64,000 nucleotides of DNA from Gemmataceae bacterium (GTDB lineage: Bacteria > Planctomycetota > Planctomycetia > Gemmatales > Gemmataceae): assembly GCA_901538445.1 (NCBI GenBank), contig LR594584.1, forward strand, positions 3,821,051 to 3,885,050, written 5' to 3'. The notes beneath the pieces were generated by a model. That model was not told where the DNA came from, did no database searches, and worked only from the letters and a program-made list of their open reading frames with translations. Both the position numbers and the translations under genes were made by a program. This document shows, in pieces, positions 8,150-16,062 of the stretch (position 1 is its first letter; each line of letters opens with the position of its first letter).

Positions 8150-9355
8150 TCAGGAACCGTCAAGCGGGGCAGCATTACCAGTGTCGACGGCCTCATCCTC
8201 ATCCGCGTCACCCTCGTCCAAATCATCGGGCCGCGATCGCCCACAAGTGAGGCAGTTGCCGTAATCGACGGAGATGACGTTCCCCGGACAGTCGTCGAGG
8301 TTGCACTTCTCCCGGACAACCGTGTGGGTTTGGCGACAGAGGATGCAGTAGACCGTGGTGGAGTCGGGCGTGTTCGGCTGGAGTTGTGCGAGGGTAACGC
8401 CGATGTCCCAATTCGCGCACTCGTGCTCGCAGCTCGGGCACAGGTAGCGGCGCTGTCTCTTCTCAAAGCCGAAGAATCGTCGGGCCTGGGCCGGCTCCAG
8501 CAGCTCGATCACGTACACCAGTTCGCGTGCCATGTGGCAGAGCGTATGGTCGTCGCTGGAGTACGGGGCGAGGTCGGGGCCGCGGTCGAGGTACTCACGC
8601 CGCAGTCGAAGCCACTGCCGTTGCCCGACGAGGAAGTCCACGACTTCCAGGATCGCCAAGACACCGTCACGGGTCGTGAACTGAGCCCGCCGGTTGACCG
8701 TGTGCATGATGGAGTTGCGCACGCGCCGGAGTTGCTCGAACCGCTCCTTAAAATCGGCCGGCAGTCGTGGCGAACAGACCGTGTCGTGCGCACGGGGCAG
8801 GTCTTGGGCGTCGATGGTTTTGAACTCGGAGAATGGCGTGTCGGCGGTCTCGCACCCGCCCGGCCATTCACGCACCCCGCCCGTCAGCAGAAGGAACGGG
8901 CTCACCTCGGCGATGTGCCCTTTGAGCAGGAACTCCGTTCCCTGCTGCGCGAGCGCAACGGCCGTCGCAAGTTCCTGCTGGGAGGACTCCCAATACTGAC
9001 GTGTCGCCTCATTCGTCTTGCCGCGCCCGAGCAGTCCCCAGCCCGTCTCGAAATCCCCGATCTGAGCCTTCTGGACATCGCCCAGTGTGGCATACCACAC
9101 CCAGAGGCTTCTGGCCGCCTTCACCTCCTCAACGTCCTTCACCTGGGCATAGGCGGTATCGAGCGTGTCCGCGGTGACCGCTACAACGTCACTGGCCGCG
9201 GCCGGGTCGTCATCCGGACCCAGATCTTCCTCCCACTCGTCCACGCGCGCATCAACGAGGTTGAGCGCGAGGCCCAGGATGGATTGCCAGGCGAGGTTGA
9301 GGAGGGCAATTCCAGTGTTCTCGAAGTCGGCCCTTGTAGGCAGCTCGGTGATCAT
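8150..9355 (-). CDS. HEPN-domain protein with C-terminal cysteine-rich zinc ribbon
   Basis: The 401-residue protein is largely helical up to residue 300 and then turns cysteine-rich. The helix RFEQLRRVRNSIMHTVN (about 205-221) contains Arg213-x4-His218, the Rx4-6H catalytic signature of HEPN ribonucleases. The tail holds C306xxC309, C313, C337xxC340, C351, C356 and C368xxC371, suitable for one or two zinc ribbons that could bind nucleic acid. The last 25 residues are acidic. HEPN proteins commonly act as RNases in defence and toxin systems. It is the last gene of a four-gene cassette, 54 bases after the TIM-barrel-like gene. The domain call is from motif reading only; the nuclease activity is inferred. 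Confidence 0.7.
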   Translation of the reverse strand: MITELPTRADFENTGIALLNLAWQSILGLALNLVDARVDEWEEDLGPDDDPAAASDVVAVTADTLDTAYAQVKDVEEVKAARSLWVWYATLGDVQKAQIGDFETGWGLLGRGKTNEATRQYWESSQQELATAVALAQQGTEFLLKGHIAEVSPFLLLTGGVREWPGGCETADTPFSEFKTIDAQDLPRAHDTVCSPRLPADFKERFEQLRRVRNSIMHTVNRRAQFTTRDGVLAILEVVDFLVGQRQWLRLRREYLDRGPDLAPYSSDDHTLCHMARELVYVIELLEPAQARRFFGFEKRQRRYLCPSCEHECANWDIGVTLAQLQPNTPDSTTVYCILCRQTHTVVREKCNLDDCPGNVISVDYGNCLTCGRSRPDDLDEGDADEDEAVDTGNAAPLDGS

Positions 9356-9409
9356 GGGCGGTTCCGCGGTCGTCTGTCCCTGGGGCCGTTGGGTTTCGAG
9401 TAGTGAGGC

Positions 9410-10642
9410 TTACAACTCCGCCCATCGCCGGCGGAGCATCGGTCCTCGCTGCCTTTGCAGAACGGCCAGTGCGGCGCGGTTCGGTTCCACGGACTCGGAG
9501 AAGTCGCGGAGTTGGCCGCGGACGCCGACCGCTTGCAGCCGTTCGAGCAGGTCTTCGGACGTATCCAAGATCTGCTCGTGCGCCGTGACTGTCGCATTGA
9601 ATGAGTCCTGCCGCGCGGCAGCGGCCTGGCTGTGGAGGCTGTGCAGGTAGTGGCGGAAAGCGGTGGCTTCCGGGAACTGCACGGTCGTCGGTTGCGCGCC
9701 CCGGAAGAGCACGTCCGCGTAGGTGCTCCCGAGGGCCGCCGGCGGTGCCATGTCCGCCAGCACGCCTTGCAGCATCGCGATGTCGAGCGTCGGAATCTTG
9801 TACTCGGAGAGCGCCTGGGGGCAGTAATACCAGGTCGTCTTCCGCTTCACCTCTTCCTCGTACTGCTTGCGGAACTTCTCGGGCGGGAAGGAGCGGACGT
9901 TGAGCCACGTCCCCGAAGCGATCGCGTTTGCCCCGGCGCTGGCGGCCGCGAGCATCTGGTGGTTGCTGTACCCCAAGATCACCTTCTTGTTCTGGAGCCG
10001 GAACCCCGCCGTCAATTCGAGCACGTTCGCCATCCAGATGGCGTCCTGCACGAGATAGCCATCGGGGTGCTCGCAGACGAGGTAGATGCCGCCGACGTTC
10101 CAAGTCCGCCCGGCCTCCAGCACGTCGTTCACCTGCTGGACATTGCGGACGGCGTCGGCCGACAGCGCCACCGTCGCGATGAGTTCCGAGACCGGCAACC
10201 CCAGCGCAGGTGCCGCGTCGATGAACGCCCGCTGGCGGGCAAGCCATCCCGCATCCACCGCCAGCGCCAGGACGCCGGGCAGGATGAGGTGACAGCAGGA
10301 CATGCGGTTGTGGTACTCAAGCAATGACGCTAGGAGGCGGTTGATCTGGTCGGCGGTCTGGGCGCCCGCCGGCCCTTGCCCTTGCGGCCAGAACCCGCCA
10401 CTGTCGTAGTCGCGGGGCCAGTATGCGTGTGACACCAGCCGCTCGTGGTCGGCGTGCGGCAGGTAGAATTGCGGGTCGAAGTAGACCTCTCCCCCCGCAC
10501 TGCAAATGTCCGTCGCCAGGGTTTCGAGCTGCGTCGGGTTGAGGTCTCGCGGGCTCAGGATGGCGCTGCCGCCTCCCCAACTCGTGATGAGCGCGCGGCA
10601 GTGCTCCATCATCCCGTAGCCGCACTGCAGAAACAGTTCCAT
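9410..10642 (-). CDS. TIM-barrel-like protein of unknown family, part of the candidate defence cassette
   Basis: This 410-residue protein starts MELFLQCGYGMMEHC at ATG 10642 after GGGGG. It shows alternating beta strands and helices typical of a barrel: AILSPRDLN (about 27-35), EVYFDPQFYLPHADHE (52-67), HLILPGVLA (118-126), GGIYLVCEHPDGY (184-196) and VILGYSNHQM (221-230), followed by ANAIASGTWLNVRSF (239-253). The His/Asp-rich loop at 63-67 and the GYSNHQ and SGTW motifs look like active-site elements. The general appearance recalls queuine tRNA-ribosyltransferase-type barrels, but the zinc-binding cysteines of that family are not evident, so I do not assign a function. The C-terminal 90 residues are helical. 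It lies between the kinase and HEPN genes. Confidence 0.75.
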   Translation of the reverse strand: MELFLQCGYGMMEHCRALITSWGGGSAILSPRDLNPTQLETLATDICSAGGEVYFDPQFYLPHADHERLVSHAYWPRDYDSGGFWPQGQGPAGAQTADQINRLLASLLEYHNRMSCCHLILPGVLALAVDAGWLARQRAFIDAAPALGLPVSELIATVALSADAVRNVQQVNDVLEAGRTWNVGGIYLVCEHPDGYLVQDAIWMANVLELTAGFRLQNKKVILGYSNHQMLAAASAGANAIASGTWLNVRSFPPEKFRKQYEEEVKRKTTWYYCPQALSEYKIPTLDIAMLQGVLADMAPPAALGSTYADVLFRGAQPTTVQFPEATAFRHYLHSLHSQAAAARQDSFNATVTAHEQILDTSEDLLERLQAVGVRGQLRDFSESVEPNRAALAVLQRQRGPMLRRRWAEL

Positions 10643-10686
10643 GACATACCCCCGCCCGAACGTCTACGGCGTCGGGCACCCCGTCT

Positions 10687-11538
10687 TCAGTTGATGTTCT
10701 CGTGGGCGGCGATTTCACGCATCCACTTGAGCGCCTCGGCGGCGCTGTCGATGCGCTGTTCCCGGCGGGTGCGGGTCATCGCCAGCAGCAGGTCCCGGAA
10801 GCAGTCATCCGCGTCCACGGGGTTCGGCAGCGGAGGGAGCGGCTCTTGCTCGACGCGCCGGAAGACCTCCGCCGGCTGAGGGCTCCCCGCCCGGTACGGG
10901 TTCACGCCGGTCGCGCACTCGTGGATCGTGACGCCGAGCGAGAACAGATCCGTGCGCGCGTCGATATCATCCTTGCGGTTCTGGCACTGCTCGAGGGGCG
11001 AATACCCCAGGGTGCCGAAGGCGTGCTCGGCCCCGGACGCCGTCAGGGATTCGAGATCGAGGTGACGCGCAAAGCCGAAATCGATCAGCCAGAAGCTGCC
11101 GTCGGCCCCACGGATGACATTATCAGGTTTCACGTCGCGATGGACGATCCGAACCTGTTCCGCCGCCGCTAGGGCTTCGAGGGCGTGCAGGGTCAGGCGC
11201 ATGAGGTCGGCCGGCGGCAGAGGGCCGGTGCCGATAACGATCCGAAGATCTTGCCCCGGAATCCGCGGTTCCCGCAGCCAGACGACCTCGCCCAGGTTGC
11301 TGGGTGCCCTCCCGAGTTCGAGCACTCGGGGGATGCGCGGGCACAGGATCGTTCTCGCCGCCTCAACCTCCCGGACCGCTCGGTCCGGGTTGGCGCTGGG
11401 GTGGAACACTTTCAGAACGACTTGGCCGTCGGACGAGTGGGTGCCGCCGTACACGGACTTTTGTCCGCCCCGCTTGATCTCGGTAATGCCGACGATGTCG
11501 GGGAAACTGCTCGCCATCCACGCGGGATCGAAGCTCAT
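10687..11538 (-). CDS. Serine/threonine protein kinase of the candidate defence cassette
   Basis: The 283-residue protein is a compact kinase domain with no membrane segment or sensor domain. Visible elements are a glycine-rich loop (about 23-32), the lysine of VLKVF (Lys43), the catalytic loop HRDVKPDN (133-140), DFG (153-155) and an activation-loop end GTLGYSPLEQ. All catalytic residues are present, so it should be active. Free-standing kinases occur in several phage-defence systems as signal relays. The neighbouring 679-residue kinase at 32.9-35.0 kb has a different architecture. It follows the nuclease gene by 15 bases and precedes the TIM-barrel-like gene by 44. Confidence 0.92.
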   Translation of the reverse strand: MSFDPAWMASSFPDIVGITEIKRGGQKSVYGGTHSSDGQVVLKVFHPSANPDRAVREVEAARTILCPRIPRVLELGRAPSNLGEVVWLREPRIPGQDLRIVIGTGPLPPADLMRLTLHALEALAAAEQVRIVHRDVKPDNVIRGADGSFWLIDFGFARHLDLESLTASGAEHAFGTLGYSPLEQCQNRKDDIDARTDLFSLGVTIHECATGVNPYRAGSPQPAEVFRRVEQEPLPPLPNPVDADDCFRDLLLAMTRTRREQRIDSAAEALKWMREIAAHENIN

Positions 11539-11553
11539 GAGCGATGGCTTCCA

Positions 11554-12345
11554 CTACTCCGCGACCTCGGCTCTCCAGACCCACTCGTTGAACAGCCAGG
11601 ACGCGTAAGACCTCGGTATTTGTGCCAGGCGCGGGGAGAGCCCGTCGCTGTCGAGCGGCTGACCAGCCACACGCACCCCGACGCCGAACCGCTCCGCCTC
11701 CTCCAGCAGCACCGGAACCCGGGGCAGACGGGGGAGGAGAAGGAACGACTCGGAAGCGAACCAGGTGTTCTGAAACGCCTGCTGGAGACCATCCTGCCAC
11801 TCGGAGACCTTCGCTTCAATGGCGACGAGTCGCCGGACTGCGAAGATGTCCTGCATGGAGCGCAGCCGCCAGCCGGCTCCCGTTTTCCGGATCACAGCCG
11901 CCGCTTCAAGACGTTCTAGCGAGTCCCGAAGCCTGGACGGGTAGAACGGCCGCAGTCGTTCGAGATCAGCCGTTCCCATAGTCGCCAGAAAGTGAGCGAT
12001 CCGCACGTCCGCCTTCGTGAGGACTGCCCTCGCTGCGTTCCATCGCCGCGCGGTCGCGACGTGCCAGTACACCGCCACCACGTCGGGGAAGCCCGACTCG
12101 ATCTCCGGCTCCAGGAAAAGCGTGCGAGCCTGTCCCCGCGGCGCGTCGGGCAGGTGTGCGGCCACGTACTCCAAAACGAGTTCGTACTCCGGCCCCACCG
12201 TGGCTGTCCGGAGATTGAGATGTCCAGATAAGGATGTGGGGTACTCTCCAACCGTTTCCGCGGTGATCATGCTGTGCCACCCGGAGAGTGAGGAGAGCGG
12301 TCCGCTCCCATCTGCGTAGTCGGAGTGCTCATTTGAGTTTACCAT
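11554..12345 (-). CDS. PD-(D/E)xK nuclease-like protein
   Basis: The 263-residue protein carries a plausible PD-(D/E)xK core: Glu81 and FPD (Asp88) in LEPEIESGFPDVVAVYW, then VAIEAK (Glu177, Lys179) followed by a helix with glutamines (GLQQAFQN). Between these two halves lies a winged-helix-like insertion (about 110-165, LERLEAAAVIRKTGAGWRL), and a beta-rich C-terminus follows. This fits a DNA-cleaving enzyme with a built-in DNA-binding part. It is the first gene of the cassette, and start ATG 12345 has a GGGGT-type site upstream; Met26 is an alternative. The nuclease assignment rests on motif spacing and has not been searched. Confidence 0.65.
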   Translation of the reverse strand: MVNSNEHSDYADGSGPLSSLSGWHSMITAETVGEYPTSLSGHLNLRTATVGPEYELVLEYVAAHLPDAPRGQARTLFLEPEIESGFPDVVAVYWHVATARRWNAARAVLTKADVRIAHFLATMGTADLERLRPFYPSRLRDSLERLEAAAVIRKTGAGWRLRSMQDIFAVRRLVAIEAKVSEWQDGLQQAFQNTWFASESFLLLPRLPRVPVLLEEAERFGVGVRVAGQPLDSDGLSPRLAQIPRSYASWLFNEWVWRAEVAE

Positions 12346-12679
12346 TCGCGACCCCCGCAGACAACGACGCCCCTAAACAGCGAGAGAACCTCCTGCCTCT
12401 TTCTGGGAGCAAATAACTATTGTACAGATGCTCTCATCGCCCTTCCCACGTCGGTTGCCGAACGTCGAAGGGGAGGCGCGGACCGGTTTTGGCCCAGCTG
12501 GCGGGTGACTTGACGGGCCGACAACTCTTGCCGATGTCGGGCGGCACATAGCCGCAACGCGGGTTCGCTGCAAGACGGGTCGTGGCGTACAGCGAGGGGG
12601 ATACCTTCCGGTGCGGGCGCGAACCCGCCCTCCCAGGAGGAGGTCTTTCTGATGGGGTTACTGCGCGCAGGAGGGGCGA
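12346..12679. promoter_or_regulatory. Divergent intergenic region between the nuclease and second HEPN genes
   Basis: These 334 bases separate two outward-facing genes and should hold both promoters. An AT-rich spot (CAAATAACTATTGTACAGAT, 12409-12428) is the likeliest promoter site for the minus-strand cassette. Upstream of 12680 the strong site AGGAGGGG precedes the ATG. No convincing gene was found inside. Confidence 0.4.
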
Positions 12680-13747
12680 ATGACCGACGTGCGGAGTGTG
12701 TTTTTCGACGAGCTGAGTGCGGGCAGGCAGCTCGTGTTGATGCCGGTCTCGCGCTTCATGATCGAGAAGCCGTTCCGCATCGACCAGTTCGCGTTCTACC
12801 CTGCCGGGTCGGTTGACCCAGCCTCGCTCCGCGCCGTCCGCAATCACACCCTGCCCGAGAGTGGGTTTGAGAAGCTGGAGGGTCAACAGCTCCGGGAAGC
12901 GCAGTCGGATGCGACCGGGGCGTCGGTCGCCGAACTCGGCACGCACGCCATCGTCGCGTTCACCTACGACCTCGACTGGGAGGCGTTCCTCAACGCCACC
13001 CACGCGGACGACATCGAGCTTCTGCGGAAGCTGTCCGAATACGCCGACCAGGCGATGGACATCATCAAACTTCATTTCTGCACGCTTAGCGCTCCCCACG
13101 CGATCCCGGGCCGTGTCGGCACGTGGGGCGTAGGAGGCGAATGCCTGTGCGCGTTGCTCTACCGCCTCAATGACAACGAGAGCTACCTGATCGCCGGAAG
13201 GGGCGTCGTCTCAAGCGTCGTCGTGGGCATGGGCCTGGAGCTGGATGAAGCCCAGTGCTCCAGCCCGATGAGCCTGCCGGGAGCAGGCGAGGTGGGCAAC
13301 ATCGCGCGGCATGGGCTGAGGCTTTACTCCGACCTGATGGACTCGAACTCCGACACCGTGAAGTTTGCGCGCGCGATGACGCTGCTCGAATACCTCGCGT
13401 CACCGGACGAGTACAAGAACTGGAAGAAGCTGAAGGGCGACATCGTCGCGCACTTGGCGAAGTCCGACACGGCTTACCACGCGATGTGCGAGCGTTTCCG
13501 TGAATTGACCTCGAAGGAAGACGCAGCGGGGGTGCAGATCGGCCTCCGCACGCTCGTAGTGCATCACGCCCGGCGGCTTCAAGATGTCGTGCCGAGCCGC
13601 GAGGAACGGGAAAAGCTCTTCATGGAACTCTGGCGGTATTGCTACACGGTTCTCGACGATCTTGTCGGTCTGGCGGGGAAGACCCGAGAAGAGCTGAAGC
13701 AGCACCGGAAGGGCTTGCGGACGGCGATCGGCATTGTGAACGAGTGA
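12680..13747 (+). CDS. ApeA-like HEPN-domain protein
   Basis: This 355-residue protein has a mixed alpha/beta N-terminal half (residues 1-210) and a helical C-terminal half. The helix GLRTLVVHHARRL (about 288-300) contains Arg290-x4-His295, a HEPN Rx4-6H signature, and the preceding ARAMTLLEYLASPDEYKNW is typical of HEPN domains in ApeA-like proteins. Such proteins are often found in defence islands. An AGGAGGGG ribosome binding site lies just upstream of ATG 12680. It is transcribed away from the four-gene cassette. Whether it belongs to the same system or is a separate defence gene cannot be told from the sequence. Confidence 0.75.
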   Translation: MTDVRSVFFDELSAGRQLVLMPVSRFMIEKPFRIDQFAFYPAGSVDPASLRAVRNHTLPESGFEKLEGQQLREAQSDATGASVAELGTHAIVAFTYDLDWEAFLNATHADDIELLRKLSEYADQAMDIIKLHFCTLSAPHAIPGRVGTWGVGGECLCALLYRLNDNESYLIAGRGVVSSVVVGMGLELDEAQCSSPMSLPGAGEVGNIARHGLRLYSDLMDSNSDTVKFARAMTLLEYLASPDEYKNWKKLKGDIVAHLAKSDTAYHAMCERFRELTSKEDAAGVQIGLRTLVVHHARRLQDVVPSREEREKLFMELWRYCYTVLDDLVGLAGKTREELKQHRKGLRTAIGIVNE

Positions 13748-14022
13748 AGTGATGCAGCCTGGCTTCCGTGCCGGGCGTTCAGCAGAGCGGCAGCGCCTTC
13801 TTCTTCGGCCTGCCCCCTCGGCCTGACCGAGGGCGGCGGCAACTCAGGGATGGCGGGCTCCGCGGCTTCCATCAGCTCGACGAGGCTGTTCTCCTCGATC
13901 AGCACCTTCCCCCGGCCCCGGTGGGCCCAGAGCTTCTGCACCATGCGCTTGTAGACCAGCTTGACCGAGATGGTATCGTTCAGTCGCGCCACGACCTACT
14001 TGGGGGAGAGGTAGCTTTTCAT
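13642..14022 (-). pseudogene. Excisionase-type helix-turn-helix gene with an in-frame TAG
   Basis: From ATG 14022 the frame reads MKSYLSPK, a TAG stop, then VVARLNDTISVKLVYKRMVQ and onward to GKVLIEENSLVELMEA. This matches the usual small DNA-binding excisionase pattern (SPKEVAARL...), with the stop sitting exactly where Glu is expected, so a single GAG-to-TAG change is likely. After about residue 75 the frame runs antisense into the 3' end of the HEPN gene, so the natural C-terminus is probably lost. The ATG overlaps the stop of the small frame upstream (ATGA, 14019-14022). Confidence 0.6.
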
Positions 14023-14117
14023 TTCCATTCGTTCTTTCGCCGCAGCAGGTGGCAGACGCTCAGCAGTTCCATCCCTTCGTCAATTCGCAGCCAGTCGTCG
14101 TCATCGAAGTCGATCAC
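14019..14117 (-). CDS. Short acidic peptide, probably a gene remnant (32 aa)
   Basis: Starting from GTG 14117 the frame encodes 32 residues, (M)IDFDDDDWLRIDEGMELLSV and a basic end. It stops in an ATGA overlap with the excisionase-like pseudogene, which is the main reason to think it was once a real gene. An in-frame TGA lies just upstream, so the N-terminus may be lost. Confidence 0.3.
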   Translation of the reverse strand: MIDFDDDDWLRIDEGMELLSVCHLLRRKNEWK

Positions 14118-14488
14118 TACTCACGTGGTCCGCCATGCACCGTATGACTGGCCTGCCCAAGTGCCGAATGCTGCGGGCCGCTTTGAGGATCGCGAGCTGC
14201 TTCGTCGGGGACGACATCGAGGCGAACACCAGACGAGTCTGGCCCCACTACGTTGGGGCACCTTTCCAGGAGGTGGAGGAGCCGCCTGGGCCATTCTGTG
14301 ACGTGCTGTGGCTGATCCTAAACGACCTCGATGGCGTACTGGCTTGTACTGGACCTGTACTGGAAAAGGGTGCTCGGTACTGCGAAAACCTGCTATGAAG
14401 TGAGTCGATTTGCTCGTCTTGCCTCAGCACCCCGAATGCGTTAAAATGCTTCCATTCCAAGGCGATTCAGGTAGATCGGCACGACGGG

Positions 14489-14540
14489 TCGGGTTGCTTC
14501 GGGACCAAGAGGTCGCAGGTTCGAATCCTGTCAGCCCGAC
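14489..14540 (+). pseudogene. tRNA-Pro-like fragment lacking the D-arm (probable attachment-site scar)
   Basis: GGTCGCAGGTTCGAATCCTG (14511-14530) is a canonical variable-loop/T-arm sequence of bacterial tRNA-Pro. GCAGG pairs with CCTGT around TTCGAAT, and the 3' strand AGCCCGA can pair with TCGGGTT just upstream. TTCGGGA contains the CGG anticodon in the right position before the variable loop. Only about 50 bases are present and the D-arm is missing, so this is not a working tRNA. Fragments like this are left when integrases recombine at tRNA genes, and the integrase gene starts 170 bases downstream. Confidence 0.6.
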
Positions 14541-14633
14541 TTGTAGAAAAGCCTAAAAAAGAAGCCCTCCGCGAGATCGGCACACCTCATCGCGGAACGT
14601 CTTGGGCAGGGTATCAGGCAGGGTAAAGAAAAA

Positions 14634-14661
14634 CCCCTCCCCCGCGTCACCGGGAGAGGGG
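14634..14661 (+). promoter_or_regulatory. Leader hairpin upstream of the integrase gene
   Basis: CCCCTC (14634-14639) pairs with GAGGGG (14656-14661), and the stem can extend through CCC/GGG with one mismatch. It lies about 50 bases before the chosen integrase start and could act as a terminator or a translational control element. Confidence 0.4.
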
Positions 14662-14712
14662 CCAAAGAGCAAGCCTTCCGGCTCACTCCCCGTTCCAACG
14701 GGAGGCTTGCAC

Positions 14713-15480
14713 GTGAAACGGCCGAAGCCCTGGTATCGCGCTTCCAAATCCGCGTGGTACGTCGAACACAACCACAAGCAACACCGACTCGGAGAGCACC
14801 CCAAAGGGGCTGCGCCCCCCAAGAAGACCAAGGCCGGCTGGAACGCGCCGAAGGAGATCCTCGACGCCTTCTACAAGCTCATGGCCACCGACCCGGCATC
14901 CCTGCCGAAGCCGGAAAAGATCCTCGTCGAGACCGTCTGCGACCTGTTCCTCGACCACAGCGAGAGGCACCACAGCCCGGACACGTTCGCCAACTACAAG
15001 CACTTCCTCGAGTCCTTCTGCGACGCGTACGGCCGACAGCCCGCGGCCGGCATGAAGCCCATCCACGTCACCCGCTGGCTCGACGCCCACCCGAAGTGGA
15101 AGGGCGCCCGGCGGCACGCCGTCATCGCCGTCAAGCGGGCCTTCTCCTGGGCCGACCAGCAGGGCGTCCTCTCCCCGAACCCGCTCCGCACGCTCCGGGC
15201 CGACCGCGTGAAGCGCCGCACCCGCGTGCTGACGAAGGACGAACTGGCCGAGATCCTCGCCGCCATCAGGGACAAACAGTTCCGCGAGTTCGTGCAGGCG
15301 ATGCTCGAAACCGGGTGTCGTCCCTCCGAAGTCGCCCGCGTCACCGCCGCCGACGTCAACCTCGACCTCGGCGTGTGGGTGTTCGCAGAGCACAAGACCG
15401 CCAAGAAGACCCACAAGCCCCGCGTCGTGTTTCCCCGACCTGTTGTCGGCCAACAACGGCTGACACCTCGAACGGAGTGA
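14713..15480 (+). pseudogene. Tyrosine recombinase (integrase) lacking its C-terminal catalytic residues
   Basis: GTG 14713 is preferred as start because GGGAGG lies seven bases upstream; longer versions run through a hairpin. The 255-residue product has an N-terminal WYV...RLGEHP module, a core-binding domain (about 75-165), and the first part of the catalytic domain: the arginine in ETGCRPSEVARV and the lysine in EHKTAKK. The frame then ends in PRPVVGQQRLTPRTE where the HxxR box and the nucleophilic tyrosine should follow, so roughly 80-100 residues are missing. The next gene starts 11 bases later, which points to a deletion rather than a simple frameshift. The enzyme should be inactive. 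Confidence 0.75.
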
Positions 15481-15490
15481 GGACTGACCC

Positions 15491-15724
15491 GTGACGACGG
15501 AGAAAGGGCTGTACACGAGCGGCGCCGTGGCCGCCCGCGTGTCGATGTCCCGTGCATGCTTCTTGTACTTGGTCGAGCGGGGCGATTCGCCCGCTCCGAC
15601 CTTTCAAGTCCCAGGCCGGCGCCTCTTCACTGAGGCCGACGTCCTGCGGATCGAAGCGGCGCTCGCCGCGAACCCCGACCTGCGGGGCACCTCGGAACGA
15701 GAGCCCCCATCAGAGAGTCCCTGA
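15491..15724 (+). CDS. Helix-turn-helix (MerR/excisionase-like) protein, 77 aa
   Basis: The protein reads MTTEKGLYTSGAVAARVSMS at its start and continues with FLYLVERGDSPAPTF and RRLFTEADVLRIEAAL, the pattern of small MerR-type or excisionase DNA-binding proteins that select a target and recognise DNA through a winged helix. It lies 10 bases after the truncated integrase, as expected for an int-xis pair. The last 15 residues are Glu/Ser/Pro-rich. ATG 15491 was used; a weak GTG-proximal site lies upstream. Confidence 0.65.
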   Translation: MTTEKGLYTSGAVAARVSMSRACFLYLVERGDSPAPTFQVPGRRLFTEADVLRIEAALAANPDLRGTSEREPPSESP

Positions 15725-15848
15725 GTTGGTCTCGGCATACCTGCCGTGGTCAGGGGTATTCCTCCGACCGAGACAGCGACGGCCCTTGCACCCGCCGGGG
15801 TCTGGCTCACCGAGCGGGGAATCAGCGACAGCCAGTAGGAGATCGCAC

Positions 15849-16055
15849 ATGAAGAAGTGGCGTCTGGACATCCAAATCGTGTACGACCCTCGCCCCGACT
15901 ACACGCAGTTGCTCAGCCGCATCATCACTGAGTCGGACCAACCCCTCCCAGGCGAACGCATGATCGTAGACATTCTGACTGCGAATGAACGCAACGCCTT
16001 CTTCAAGGTAAACGTCGCGCCCGCCTCGTGGCGTCGCCCCACTGCCGATTTTTGA
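15849..16055 (+). CDS. Small protein of unknown function (68 aa)
   Basis: ATG 15849 follows GGAGA by seven bases. The 68-residue product starts MKKWRLDIQIVYDPRPDYTQ and ends at TGA 16053-16055, only five bases before the TA target duplication of the downstream IS element. It has no recognised motif. Its codon use is less GC-extreme than the neighbours, as expected for transferred DNA. The IS did not interrupt it, but may have cut it off from genes further downstream. Confidence 0.5.
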   Translation: MKKWRLDIQIVYDPRPDYTQLLSRIITESDQPLPGERMIVDILTANERNAFFKVNVAPASWRRPTADF

Positions 16056-16062
16056 AGTCATA

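Noticed and set aside
12373-12573. A 66-codon minus-strand frame between the two divergent defence genes
   Set aside because: There is no ribosome binding site, and the position fits a promoter region.
14489-14540. A working tRNA gene
   Set aside because: It lacks a D-arm and is about 25 bases too short, and the anticodon stem does not pair well.
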